Shown: positions 10,055 to 21,579 of the stretch, in pieces | How the letters are laid out: each line of letters opens with the position of its first letter | Numbering within the stretch: position 1 is the stretch's first letter | Made by a program: the position numbers and the translations under genes | Notes under the pieces: generated by a model | Databases searched by the model: none | What the model saw: the letters and a program-made list of their open reading frames with translations, nothing else | Told to the model about the DNA's origin: nothing | Source: Chelonoidis abingdonii | Lineage: Eukaryota > Chordata > Testudines > Testudinidae | Assembly (NCBI RefSeq): GCF_003597395.2 | Contig: NC_133770.1 | Coordinates: 198,906,479 to 198,970,478 of the forward strand | DNA length: 64,000 bases | Reading direction: 5' to 3'

Positions 10055-10235
10055 AAAGATGCTCTTGTAGTTAAGATGCAGAATCCTGCCACAGACTTCC
10101 TATGTGACTTGGGGCAAGTCACTTCACTGCTCTGTGCCTCAGTTTCCCCATCTGTGAAGTAGCGATGACAAATCAAGTAGATGCTCATATACCATGGTGA
10201 CAGGTGACTATAAGGATCTGAATCGAGTGTAAAAA
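10055..10235 (+). mobile_element. MIR SINE relic
   Basis: Contains 'tatgtgacttggggcaagtc' followed by 'tgtgcctcagtttccccatc', the best preserved core of the ancient amniote MIR/CORE-SINE. The flanking tRNA-like head and tail are eroded. Confidence 0.85.
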
Positions 10236-10833
10236 GCACCAAACAAACTGTCGCTAATACTGGACTGGTAAGAGGAAATGTTAGTATCTTATAGGACAAA
10301 GGACAAGGTAAAATGTTTTTGAACACAGAACACTGTTCCTACATTAAATATCACAATCTCTTAGTGGATCTCTAAATACTTTTCCAATATTAATAAAACC
10401 AACTAACACTGCCATGAGGTGGGCACCGTACCTGTATTTTGCAGATGTGAAATGCTGATTGTGAAATATGCAATTCCCGAAACTCAAATAATTTCTGTTT
10501 CTCCAGTCCTTGTGCTGTCAGAGTACTAGCCATGACATTCTCGATATTGCCAGTAATAACGCTGCACTGACAAATGGAAAAGGATGAGATCACATGTACC
10601 CCTCAGGTCTGATGATAATTGCCCTTCTGCCCTTCATAACATGACATGTGATGTGTGCTGTTTTTACTTGCCCTTTTTATGAGCAAGCGCTTAGGGGAGT
10701 TTATATAATCTTCTGCATGAATGGACAGGCACCAGGATTCTTTGTTCCTACATGACAATCAAGTCAAATTGAAATTTTAAATGGATTATGCCTGTCATTC
10801 AAAATTTGCCTTATTATAAAACTTTAATATATA
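10236..10833. other. No recognisable feature
   Basis: Unique-looking AT-rich DNA. Small open frames only. Confidence 0.5.
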
Positions 10834-11029
10834 CACCTCTACTTTCTGTCCTCGAGAGCCAAAAAATATTACCATGTTATAGGTGAAACCATGTTATATC
10901 GAACTTGCTTTGATCCGCTGGAGTGCGCAGCCCCCCCGCACTCACATCCCTCCCCCCCCGAAGCACTGCTTTACTGCATTATATCTAAATTCATGTTATA
11001 TCGGGTCATGATATAACAGCATAGAGGTG
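10834..11029 (-). mobile_element. Mariner-like MITE, copy 1
   Basis: Ends CACCTCTAC... and ...ATAGAGGTG, preceded by TA and followed by TG (a decayed TA), as expected for Tc1/mariner. The interior carries 'ggtgaaaccatgttatatcg' and 'gcttgatccgc'-like blocks, and is the reverse complement of the copy at 36448-36620. Many CpG sites have decayed. No protein is encoded. Confidence 0.8.
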
Positions 11030-12258
11030 TGTATATACCGTATATTCCTAGTTTGTAATCCAATTTATGGTCTCTGCAGAAGGAGCTGGATTGATGAGAA
11101 AGCAATTCTGCCAAAGCTGTAGTCATAAATATCCAGCCATGCTTTTTTACCCAGGGGAATGTGCAAATCGAAGCTGGGAGTTTTCCAAATGTCTTGTGCC
11201 CAATTACTAATATGATTTTCCTTGCGAGGACTTTCGGTGTAATGGAAGATGAGAATTTTCAATAGACAGAAGTACTTTGGCAAATCTGAGGGCGTTCTGG
11301 TATTTCTGCTTCCAAACAAAAATCTGCTCATGTGGCTTTACTGTAATTTCTTTACCTTATAAAATTGCTACTATTTCTGTCATGGTGTTTGATAGTTCTT
11401 CAGGGAGATAGCTTACCAGCAATGGTAACAATAACCCACCAGAGGGTGCCAATTACTTTCTCAACCAGGGTCTTTAACGGAATTCTGGAGAGAAATTCTG
11501 CTTTAGTTACAGCCTGAAAATTTCCAAGAGGTTATTTTGGGGCATAGGTTAACCATTAGACATCTAAAGTTGATAAATCTGATGAGCATACACCTGTGCC
11601 CTTCCCAATGAATCAGAAGTGTGCAGATAATATATGGCTGCAGACAGTGCAAAGATAGTTCTGTGTTTCTGATTGCAGGGAGAATTTGAGCCATTTCTTT
11701 GGAATGAGTCTGTCTTTCTCTTTCTCTATGCATGTAAGTCTCCACACCTGCGTGTAATAGGTGAAACGATTAATGAGCTATAAAGTTGTATGACTAGGTT
11801 GGCAGTGTTCTCTCTCCTCAGTGCAGCAGTGAGAATTTTTAGAGTTAATTTCTGCAGTAAAATATGTTAGGATTCTGTTTGGCCTTAGTTCACTACAAAT
11901 CCATTGGTGCATTTCATCTCTGTACTGACTCGCTCAAAAGGGGTTTGATAGCACAGGAAGCTTTCCTGTAGGAAGAAGAGGCAGATCAGGATTCTTTTCT
12001 TGTGCTGCCTACCTCTCTGCTTCCAGAAACCTGACTCCCTGCATGTAAGAAGCCCTATGCAAACTGCCTCTCTGCTGCTGCCAATCTCCAAATCAAACAT
12101 TAGGTTGAGAATGTGGAGGCAGGTTGGCTGGGAGTGTACATGTATGTAAACTCAGAAGGAAACGGGCGATATGCAAGAATGGGAACATGACTAAGTTTAG
12201 TTTGGAAGCCAGTTGCAAGGATACTGGTTGCTTTATCAGTATCCGGAAGTATTCTAAT
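11030..12258. other. No recognisable feature
   Basis: No gene or repeat assigned. Open frames of 71-88 codons on the minus strand show no recognisable domain. Confidence 0.5.
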
Positions 12259-12283
12259 GTGTGTGTGTGGGGGGGGGGGGGGG
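12259..12283. repeat. (GT)n followed by a run of 15 G
   Basis: A short GT repeat runs directly into an uninterrupted G15 tract at 12269-12283. Confidence 0.9.
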
Positions 12284-12364
12284 TTGAAGGGATGACATAA
12301 AAGAGAGGGCTGGGATATGTAAAAGGAGAGAGGGCTAGACAGATATTCTCAATGGCTAGTAATA

Positions 12365-12475
12365 TACTTGTTTCACAGACAGAACAATTGAGGCAGACAA
12401 GTTGTTACTTGTCCGAGGAAAAAGATGGAGTCAATTTCAGAGGTGAGATTAGAACTCAAGGCTCCTTGAATGTAT
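12365..12475 (-). mobile_element. MIR SINE relic
   Basis: On + it reads 'tttcacagacagaacaattgaggcagac...ttacttgtccgagg...gagattagaactcaagg', the antisense MIR core (TTACAGATGAGGAAACTGAGGC, TGACTTGCCCAAGG) with many substitutions. Confidence 0.65.
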
Positions 12476-12890
12476 ATCACAGCCAACAAGGCCATTCTCT
12501 CAGGAACTTGCTAGTCACTCACTATAAGGAGTCAATCTCAAACCGTACTTTTGTCATTTATCAATATGTATATTTATTTATGCATTTTTGCCATATTCTA
12601 TGCAAAACAGTTGTCTGATCTGCAGTAATGTTGCTGATATCTTTTCCACTTTCCAGAAATAAAGATTTTCCCAGACATTAATAAATCAATTAATTGTCCC
12701 TATGATTTAGTTATGCAAGTGCCAAGAGGATCTGCAAGTAAAAAAAACAACAACATAAAATAAAAATCTTTGGAGAAAGGGAACTGAGCTCTTGGTCATT
12801 GCAACTTCATGCTCATGCACCTTTGTCTATAAGCCAATTCGTTTTTGACATGACCATAATACATATATTGAGCATGTGCTGTTCATAAAG
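12476..12890. other. No recognisable feature
   Basis: AT-rich DNA, with an A-rich run at 12740-12765. Confidence 0.5.
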
Positions 12891-13012
12891 GCCCTCATCA
12901 AGCAAGGAACTTAAGTGTGTGCCTAAATTTAAGGTTATTTTAGTCTCCTTGATTACAAAGGGACTACTCACTTCCCTAAAGTTATGTACATGCTTAAGTA
13001 TCTTGCTAAACT
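12891..13012. mobile_element. Palindromic MITE, family P1, copy 1
   Basis: Starts 'gccctcatcaagcaaggaacttaag' and ends 'catgcttaagtatcttgctaaa', inverted halves around 'gggactactcac'. The same family recurs at 50350-50442 (half) and 62951-63119 (complete). Confidence 0.65.
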
Positions 13013-13661
13013 ATTAGTCAAAATGAAGATCTAGAGGAGAATGTGCCACCGATTCATTTTTATTAAACTTTTCCTCCTCATTCCACTTATGAAAAGGTGT
13101 TAGGGATTTCCATATAGCTGACCCCTTTCTGAATCGGTCAAGCACAGAGAAGAAATACATTAGAAACTAATTGTCCATATGTGAGGAAATATTAACTCCT
13201 AAGCATCTTTAAAATTTTGTAAGTGTCCATTAGCGAGGAAGTGAAGGAGTCAGTTGCTCTCAGGGGGAATGCATCAGCATCCAGTATAGAACTTGTATTT
13301 TAGCAAGGCTAATCTTGTAATTTGATCCCTCCCTACATTCTTTAAGAATCAGTAGCAGATGTGGAATTGAGATGATCAGAAATGATGTGAAAATAAAGCA
13401 TATTGTCAACACAAAGGGGGAATGTTCTCCTCATGTACTGTGCCCACGTGCCTTGCATAGAACAATGCGGTACTGGTCTATGACTAGGGCTCCTAGGTGT
13501 TACAATAATACAAATAAATAATAGGAATAGTCAATAAATCCTTAATTAATGGCCTGATCCTGCAAGATTCTGAATACCTCCTGACATCTTGGGGTGTTGA
13601 AGATGCACTTCACAGATTGAGCCCTGGGCCACAGATTCCATGATATTTTTCTGTTAGCAGA
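13013..13661. other. No recognisable feature
   Basis: Nothing assigned. Confidence 0.5.
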
Positions 13662-13795
13662 AAGTAATTACTATTATTTATATTATGGTAGCACCTAGAG
13701 ACATCAAGCAATGCAGCACACCTGTTGCTCTAGGTGCTGCACAAACATGCAGTGAATTAAAATCCCTGCCCCACAGTCAAGACAAAACAAGTGGA
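13662..13795 (+). mobile_element. CORE-SINE-like relic
   Basis: The order 'tatggtagcacctagagac', 'ctaggtgctgcacaaac' and 'aatccctgccccacag' matches an old amniote SINE family. The same order occurs at 36632-36716 ('aatgcttaggagccc', 'aggtgctatacaaac'). Confidence 0.6.
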
Positions 13796-15316
13796 TGAAA
13801 CAAACAACCTGGTAGATGGAGAATGGAGTAAAATTAATAATGGGTTGTTCCAGCAGAAACTGGCTGTGAGCACAATTCATGCTTCTGGTTGTCTAAGAGT
13901 AATATTTCTAACAGGACCTTGAGCTAACCTGCTTCCTGTAGAAACTTACTTTTAGGGGAATCATCTTACTTTAATTCAATGAAAAATTCTTAGGATTCAA
14001 GATATGTAAAAGATATGCCTATGTATCAACAAGGTGTATAGGTATACACATTTGTACTTGGATAACATTTTACATATGGCATTAAGTTTTTATATGTTTA
14101 CCTACTTACTTACACTTACCTGTATAATGTTCTGTGTCTTATCAAAATAAATATCTACCTCTGTGTACTGGAGATGGTTGAAAAATTTCAAACTTTTAGT
14201 AAAAAATCACATTTTATCAAAAACTTCTGCAAAAGAAAAAATTTGTTCATTTTTGACCAGATAAATAGTTCACATTTGAGAGCTTTTTTTCAATGAAGAG
14301 AGACAGAATGTTTTTTTAAAAAAATACACATGAAAAACGTGTCTTGTTTGTTTTGATCAGTTCTAATACTTACTACTGTCACCAAATGTAATGATGTAAT
14401 ACTTCCCAGTGTACCAAGTATCACAAGGCGGCTGGAAAATGGAAATTTCTTCCTGCAAAAAATTTCAATTTGGAGAAAAAAATTTAAAGGGGGGAGGAGG
14501 AGAGGAAGAGACTTGGAGGAAAATTGCATTTTGACGGAAGTGGATCAGGCTTTTTTGGCTTGCTCCTCTTGCGTGCCTCACTCCCTAGGCAGCTGTCTTC
14601 TAAGCCTGTCCATTCTTCAGGGAGCTGGAGGCCTGGGAAGTGAATCAGCCCCTCAAGACAACTGTCTATGGAGTCAGGGAACTGAGGGAGGCCGGGCTGG
14701 CAGTAAAGCTTTGACAGAATAGACACATTCCTGTGGAATGTGTCAATTCTGGTGAATCAGCATTATTTCTTTGGAAAACTTTCAACCAGCTCTATAGATA
14801 TCTTCATTGCTTCACAGAAATATAAACATTTTTAATGATCAGTTATGGATTCAGTAGTAGATTCATTTTCTATTAATGAAATGACTGACTTTATATGAGC
14901 TTGTATTGTCCAGGAGGGTACTGGACAGTACAAGATGCACATTTCTGGGAGGAAAGTTTGGGACTGGGAACTTGCTGCTGTCGCTCTGCAGTGTAATTCA
15001 AGGGTGTCTGGCTGGCTGAAGCACTCTTGCAGTAGCTAGTGGTAATTTACATGCTGGAGGCTGTGTGAGCGCCGGCCAGAAGTGGTTGATCTCACAGTGA
15101 AGCGTGCACAAGGCACCCTAGGTTGTATTATGAGGGCTAGAAATTTGCCTTCTTAAAAACAAACTAAAAATAATAATAATAAAAAAACAAAAAACAGAAA
15201 ACAACAAAAACATAGATTTTGCAGAACATGCTATGTGTTCGTATCAATACATCTAGTAAGTTTGGTGTTCATCTGCCTTGCTATACCTGAATAAAAAAGA
15301 CTGAGTACAATTTTCC
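13796..15316. other. Mostly unassigned; AT-rich repeat-like patch at 14165-14290
   Basis: The patch 'gttgaaaaatttcaaacttttagtaaaaaatcac' resembles the A/T-rich family at 48057-48770. An adenine-rich run lies at 15160-15215. The rest shows nothing. Confidence 0.4.
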
Positions 15317-15458
15317 AGGTGGCCCAGATCCTGCTCCCCAGCAGGAGTGCTGGAGCAGGACAAGCCCCAGACCACGTTCCCCAACAGGAGCTCAAGGGCT
15401 GGATTAAAATGGCTGGCGAGCTGGATCCAGCCCGCAGGCTGTATTTTTCCCACCTCTG
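15317..15458 (-). mobile_element. hAT-type MITE fragment
   Basis: On the minus strand it starts CAGAGGTGGGAAAAATACAG and continues 'gcgggctggatccagc' and 'ccattttaatccagccc', a hAT MITE family whose ends I recall as CAGGGGTGGGCAAACT. The distal end is missing and no target duplication can be read. Confidence 0.6.
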
Positions 15459-16639
15459 GTCTAAGGTGCACTGAAATTCAATGAGACTTAAGCTCACCTT
15501 TGAAAATTGGATTTAAACTCATAAATATCTGAAGCATTTTTTTTAATTACCCACCATAATATTTTATGTGTTCCTCAGGAGGTGCTAACATATTTCTGAG
15601 TAAAACATACTGAACTGGAATTTTGCGAATTGTACCTATATTCAGATAATTATCTAAAAAGAACATAATTATTTTCTTTCTAGGTAGCAAGATTATATGC
15701 TATTATTTGATGTATATTTTCTACAATATATTAAAAAGACTCTCTTTTTATACTTTAAAATGTAAATTATATTTTGAAACTATAATTTTCATGGTGACAG
15801 TTTAATTTTCATTCTCTGAAAAATAAATAAATAAATGAAACATTAATGTTCTTAACACATTGAAGAGAGGATATTTTAAAGAGACAAACTCCAGAACCAA
15901 ACTTTAACCCACATGTTCAAAATATAGCACAAAATGTAAATATATTTATGTAGCTCACTCATAAATTATTCAGTGTTCAGTCACCAATCTAATTTTGCAT
16001 TAAGCTGCATCAGTGCACCATCGCCTATATGATTCTAAAGTGTTGATTTATCTTTAAGACAATGTATACATGATGATGAGTGGTCTTATTAATTTTCTCC
16101 TTTCACTTTAGGGGAACCCCAGCTTTTTGTGGGCAGGTGTAGAGAAGGGGGCATGAAAAGAGAGAAGACAGGGTAATATGTTTCAGGGCCAGCCCTCCAA
16201 GAATTGGAGACAGGATCAATAATTGTTCACTAGAAGTGTTTTCTCCACTTCATTCTGCAGTCAGGGGACTGGGTAAAGGGCTGTTCTTACATCTCCTCAA
16301 TTAGTCCACGGTTGCATGTGACGACGCACATAGGCCCCACACTTGCAGTGAAGTGGTAATAAAGGCCTGGCAACATAACTGGCCCACCTCTTGATGCCTG
16401 CAGTAGTTGTCAGGAATGGAGAGAGAGCTTAAAAGGAAGAGGCCCAGCTCAGTTGGCGCTAACCAGGAAAGAGAGCTGAACTCTGCTTTTTCCTCAGTGA
16501 GGGAAGTCTAGTTTCAGCCAAGAGACTGAAACAGCTTGCTACCTGGGTGAGGCTCCCAGTGGGTAGGATGATTGGGCCCAGGATGACTGACGAAAAAGAC
16601 TAGCCCCGCAGAGACAAGAGATCATAGAAAGAATACATT
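15459..16639. other. Unassigned; possible LTR-like segment at 16100-16639
   Basis: 15459-16100 is AT-rich without features. 16100-16639 is richer in G and A, with 'gagcttaaaaggaagaggcccagctcag' and 'gccaagagactgaaac'. It may be an LTR or LINE leader directly 5' of the CR1 copy, but ends were not found. Confidence 0.35.
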
Positions 16640-18320
16640 AGGATCAAGAGAAAGATGAAGAAAAATGTAGGTCCTTTACTTAGCAGGGAAGGAGAGCTAA
16701 TAATGGATGACATCAAGAAGGCAGTGGTGTTTAATGCCTATTTTGCTTCAGTCTTCACTAATAAGGTAAATTGTGATCAGATACTTATCACAATTAATAT
16801 TAACAAAAAGGGGGAAAGAATTCAAGCCCAAAAGAAGTTTAAAGAATATTTAAGTAAGTTAGATGTATTCAAGTCACCAGGGATTGATGAAATTCACTCT
16901 GGGGTACTTAAAGAACTAGTTGAAGCAATCTCTGAACTGACTGAGGATAGGTGAGGTCCCAGAGGACTGAAGAAAGTGAGTACCTTTACAAAGGAGAATA
17001 ATGAGGACCCTGGAAAATATAGGCTAGCCAGGCTAACTTTGATATATGGAATAATAATGAAACAAATTATTAAGCAATCAGTTTGAAATCATCTAGAGGA
17101 TAAGAGAGTTATAAGGAATAACCAACAGGGATTTGTCCAGAATAAATCATGCCATAATAAAGTAATTTCCTTCTTTGGCAGAATTACTGGCCTAGTGGAT
17201 GTAGGGATACATCTTGATTTTAGTAAAGCTGTTGCCACAATCCTACATCACATTCTAATAAGCAACTGAGAGAAATGTGGTCTAGATGAAATTACTATAA
17301 GGTGGATGCAAAGCCGATTGAGTGAAAAAATTAAAAGAGTAGTTATCAATGGCTTGCTATCAAACTGGGAGGATTATCTTGTGGGGTCCCATAGGGGTCT
17401 ATTCTGAATCTTGTACTATACAATATTTTCATTAATGATTTGAATAGTTGAGTGGTGAGTGTGGCTATACAATTTGTGGATGATACCAAGCTCGGAGAAG
17501 TTGCTAGCAATTTAGGAGGACAGGATTAGAATTAAAAATGATTTTGACAAATTTGACAATTGGTTTGAATTCAACAAGATGAAAGTCAAAAAGACAAGTG
17601 CAAAGTACTACATTTAGGATGAAAAAATTAAATGCATAGCTTCAAAATGGGGAATAACTATGCATTACTACTGCTAAAAAGGGTATGATTACTATAATGG
17701 ATCACAAATTCAATACGAGTCAGCAATGTGATGCAGTTGCAAAAAAAAAAAGCCCAAATCATTGGGGATGTATTAATAGGAGTGTTGTATGCAAGACACC
17801 AGGGGTAATTGTCCCATTCTACTTGGCACTGCCGAGCATCAACTGGAGTATGTGTCCAGTCTTGGGAATATTGGACAGAATCAAGAGGAGAGCAACAAAA
17901 ATGATAAAACTCTGACCTATGAGAAAAAGTTAAATTCCGCATGTTTAGTCTTGAGAAAAGAAGACTAAAAAGAAGACCTGATAAGTTTTCAAATATGTTA
18001 AATGCTATTATAAAGAGGGTGATGATCATTTGTTCTGTATGTCTATTGAAGGTAAAATAAGAAGTAATGGGCTTAATCTGTGGCAAAGGGGATTTAAACT
18101 AGACATTAAGAAAAAAATTCTCTAACTATAAGGATAGTTAAGCACTGGAATAGTCTTCCAAGGAAGATTGTGGAATCCCCTTCACTGGAGGACTTTAAGA
18201 ATAGGTTAGACAAACACTTGTCAGCTATGATCTAGGTATACCTGATCCTGCCTCAGCTCAGGGGACTGGACTAAATGACCTCTTGAGGTCCCTCCTAAAT
18301 ATTTCTGTGATTCTATTATG
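16640..18320 (+). mobile_element. CR1 LINE copy, 5'-truncated, 1.7 kb
   Basis: Begins in the linker between endonuclease and reverse transcriptase (the open frame 16655-16954 ends KSPGIDEIHSGVLKELVEAI, the start of the RT domain). It continues through IHLDFSKAV, KRVVINGLLSNWED and QFVDDTKLG (near 17470-17490, the catalytic Y/FADD block with an Ala to Val change), then the C-terminal region, and a CR1 3' UTR with 'actggactaaatgacctcttgaggtccctcc' ending in 'gtgattctattatg'. Several frameshifts and stops make it dead. CR1 proteins copy their own RNA into DNA at the target site. Confidence 0.88.
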
Positions 18321-18378
18321 TCTATTCAAGAAAATGATTGACATTTTTTTTTCTTACGAGACAAAAAATCTAGAAAAA

Positions 18379-18425
18379 TAAAACATAACCTACCATTTTC
18401 AGGAGAAATAGTAGGTTATGTTTTA
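18379..18425. repeat. Perfect 15-bp inverted repeat
   Basis: TAAAACATAACCTAC (18379-18393) is exactly complementary to GTAGGTTATGTTTTA (18411-18425) around a 17-base loop. It sits between the CR1 tail and a Penelope end fragment. Confidence 0.9.
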
Positions 18426-18477
18426 ACTCCTCACTGTTTTTGTGAATACAGACTAACATGGCTACCCCTATGATACT
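18426..18477 (+). mobile_element. Penelope-like element end fragment
   Basis: 'ctcctcactgtttttgtg' followed by 'aatacagactaacatggctacccctatgatac' is the terminal sequence also found at both outer ends of the element at 19338-22786 (CAGACTAACACGGCTACCCC). Only about 50 bp remain. Confidence 0.7.
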
Positions 18478-19337
18478 TAATATAAAATGAAACATTATAA
18501 GAGTTAATACTCCTCATTTGTTTTTATGAACAATGGCTTGCTAATTCAAAGGTAAGAGTTGACCAATCTTTTGGCCTTGTATGTGAGAACTTCTTTTTCT
18601 ATGTATTTATTGAAAGCGATTTTTGTGCTTTCTTGTATAGCTCTGATATCTGCCTGTCAAGCAAAGTTTTAATATCTGTCAGGACCTCAAATGAAACCAT
18701 TGTAGTGGAGATGAGATTCAAATCTCTGGATCAGAATTCATTCGTGTAGTTTTGGTTCCACGAGAAAACCCAAACCAGAAGACACTTGTTTTTCTTGTCT
18801 GCTCTGGATGTGGCTGAAATATTATGAGTAAGTGTTTCGTTTGTTTGTTTCAAAAGATGGTCAAAATGACATAAGAACAGTTGGGCTCATGAGATTTCAA
18901 TAATTTTGGGCCAAAATCTCATAAAAACAGTTTTGTGAGACTTCAGCATCGTTGGATCAAAATCTAAGTGTTGTCCCTGGGTCAGCCTTAAACTTGAGTA
19001 ATAACCTAAATGTATTCTGTTTCCAAACACTACCTCTCCAGACCATCTCTGCTGTCTCTCCTGATGGAACACTTAGCTATATTTGTATTCTTATTATTTT
19101 CTGAGTCCCTAACATTTTAATTAGAAATCAGTTATTCCTGTTATTTCAGTTGTTCTCCAAAGTAAGGTCCATGGGAGCCAAAATAACTGAAAATCTGCAA
19201 CCACTCAAAAGAAACCTAATCAGAGGATGTTCTTTTTTACTCTTTTTTTGTTTGTTTGTTTGTTTCTGAAATGTGTTTGATTGTGTCTTTAGAATTTAAA
19301 ATTAGATTATCCAGAGTATTCCTCAAATTCTATTATC
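18478..19337. other. No recognisable feature
   Basis: AT-rich, with a short (GTTT)n run at about 19245-19265. Nothing else assigned. Confidence 0.5.
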
Positions 19338-20575
19338 AGAGGGGTAGCTGTGTTAGTCTGGATCTGTAAAAGCAGGAAAGAGTCCTGTGGCACCTTATAG
19401 ACTAATAGACATATTGGAGCATGAGCTTTTATGGGTGAATACCCACTTCGTCAGATGCAATGTAGTGGAACATATCCAGTGGCAGGTGGGCAGGTATATT
19501 ATTATGTCCAAGCAAGGGAAGCAGGCTAGACGATAACTGATGATTTAGTTTCAATCAGGGGATGAGGCCCTCTTTCCTAGCAGGTTGAAGTTGTTGAAAA
19601 CCATAGGGGAGGAGAAAAACTGGCTTTTGTAGTTGGCCAGCCCATTTCAGAGTCTTGTTTAATCCTGAGCTTGATGGTTGTTTTTCAAAATTTGCAAGAT
19701 GGAACTTTGAAGCTCAGGCAGGTTTTTCTCTTTGATAGGTCTGATTCCTGAAGTGTGTCTTTTTGCTTGCAGATTGGCTACCCTTTAAATCTGCTTTTGT
19801 GTGGTCCAGGGAGGTTGAAGTGTTCTCTCTACAGGTTTTTGTAATATTGCCATTTCCTAAATATTTTGATTTGTGTCCAATATCATTAAGGGGCCTCTGT
19901 CCCAAATCTGGACCTTAGCGTCCAAAATTCTGGGTGCTTAGCCATGAAACCTCCCAAGCTTAAATTACCAGCTTGGATTATTCTCGGCTGCCACCAAATC
20001 AGGATTCTGAGTACCTGATAAACTCTCTGGTCTGCCCTAAACCTTTCCCTGGGGACCCCAAAGGACTCAGATGCCCTGAGCGGGTCCACAAAGGAAATAA
20101 CCCACTTCCCTTCCTGCTCTTTACTTCCTCCCACGATTTTTCCCGCCCGGGAACTAAGAGATTTCCCTGCTCAATCCCTTGAAACACATAAAACAGAGAG
20201 GGACGATTAGCCTTCCCTCCTTCTTCTACCCCCCTCCCCAGTCTTTCCCCTGAGAGAGGACAGTACTCCTGGCACAGAGATTCCTATCCCCTTGCCTTAA
20301 CTGAAAGGAAAACCAGACAAAATTCCAACGAAATCTTTATATATAAAAAGGAAGAAAAACACGATAAGACTGATAAACATGCATCAAATGACAGTAACAC
20401 AGGGCTATTGCTTAAAAATATGAATAAACTAGCCTTATTCAAGAAAAAGATATCCAATATTTTGAAACATTCCAGAAACTCCACACATGTACATAAACAA
20501 ATGACAATATAAACCTAATTGCTTTTCCTGTTGTAACTGAGCACAACCTTGGGAACAGAAGGGTAGAACAGAAGC
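19338..20575 (-). repeat. Left inverted arm of the Penelope-like element
   Basis: Its reverse complement follows the right arm through matched blocks: 'aagcaattaggtttatattgtcatt', 'gtgtggag', 'ggtttattcata', 'ccccaggaaaagg'-like, 'gaatcctgatttggtgg', 'taagcaccagagttttggac' and the ribozyme-like end. The outermost region contains eroded frames (19714-19905 on -) corresponding to those at 22261-22533. Confidence 0.8.
19427..19454 (-). ncRNA. Decayed hammerhead-ribozyme core, left arm
   Basis: On the minus strand it reads CTGACGA, then a hairpin GTGGGT-ATTC-ACCCAT, then AAAA. The hammerhead core is CUGANGA, stem II, GAAA. Here the G of GAAA is A, consistent with CpG decay, so cleavage is not expected. 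Confidence 0.5.
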
Positions 20576-21579
20576 TTGGAGATAGAAAAACTTTTTTCTT
20601 TCCCTTTTCTTCCTAAGGCCGAGTTGAGAAGGACGGCGAGAAAACAGAACAGGCAGAAGCAAGAGACCAAAACTACACTCGCAGAGTCCCCTCCTCCCAC
20701 TTTGAAAAAATCCAGTTTCCTGATTGGTCCTCTGGTCATGTGTTTGTTCCCTTTGGTACACCCTTTAACAGGTAAAGAAAACATTAACCCTTAAGGCCTA
20801 ACTTTTATGACAGTCCGATTGATCCTTTCCTAGTAGAACTTGTCCAGTGCTGATTACATATGCAAGGGCATTTGGTGTGCCCAAATACTATGCGATTATA
20901 CATTGGTGGACTGGCGAGGGTGAATGAATCCAGTGACGGTTGGCCTGATCTGGTAGGAAATGTCTAGGACTCAGAAGATGTCCAATTGAAAATAAGGTCA
21001 GAAATTATGAGGTAACCCCTTCTAGTTGAGACGAATTCTGTGGTGAAAAGAGATCAAGCTCAACTACACAGACCTCGAAAAAAGATCTTGTGAAACCAAA
21101 TCGTCTCCTCTCCCAACGATGTTGGCCCCAATGAAAGATATTACCGTCACCATCCGTCTCTACATAATAAACCCAGAAACGAACAGCTACAGAACAATAC
21201 TACAAAATAATTATTATATTTCATACCCAGCAGCCCCGACATAACTCTAATATTTGATGCGACTGGAACAAGCTTCCTCAGCTCGCATTCCACTCACGCC
21301 CCTTCTCTTACCTACCAGCAGATGCCATGATCGAATTCACAATCATCGACCATTGGAAGGAGACCTGAGAAAAAATTCCACCAACGATTTCAACAACTTT
21401 CCACACAACACAACGTCGAGCCGGAACCATATGTCTACACAGGAGTCCACTTTCTAACACCAGCCGGGACGGAATCAAATAAAAGTGATGCACATAACAA
21501 GCCACCTGACATCAACCTTAATCCAGACCTACCACCTTCATGCTCCACTTCCATCCCACGCACATCAACAAAAGAGAGA
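20576..21579. other. Centre of the Penelope-like element
   Basis: The single-copy interval between the arms. 20576-21240 has no recognisable coding content. The end nearest the right arm carries the reverse-transcriptase remnant described separately. Confidence 0.5.
21335..21530 (+). pseudogene. Penelope reverse-transcriptase remnant
   Basis: The DNA 'ccaccaacgatttcaacaactttcc' (TNDFNNF in frame) and 'ctacacaggagtccactttcta' (STQESTF) resemble a segment near the end of the PLE reverse transcriptase, where a NxFNxxHPT-like block is followed by STQEIHFLD. An apparent insertion of about 30 bases and stops break the frame. The catalytic YIDD region is not readable. Confidence 0.4.
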
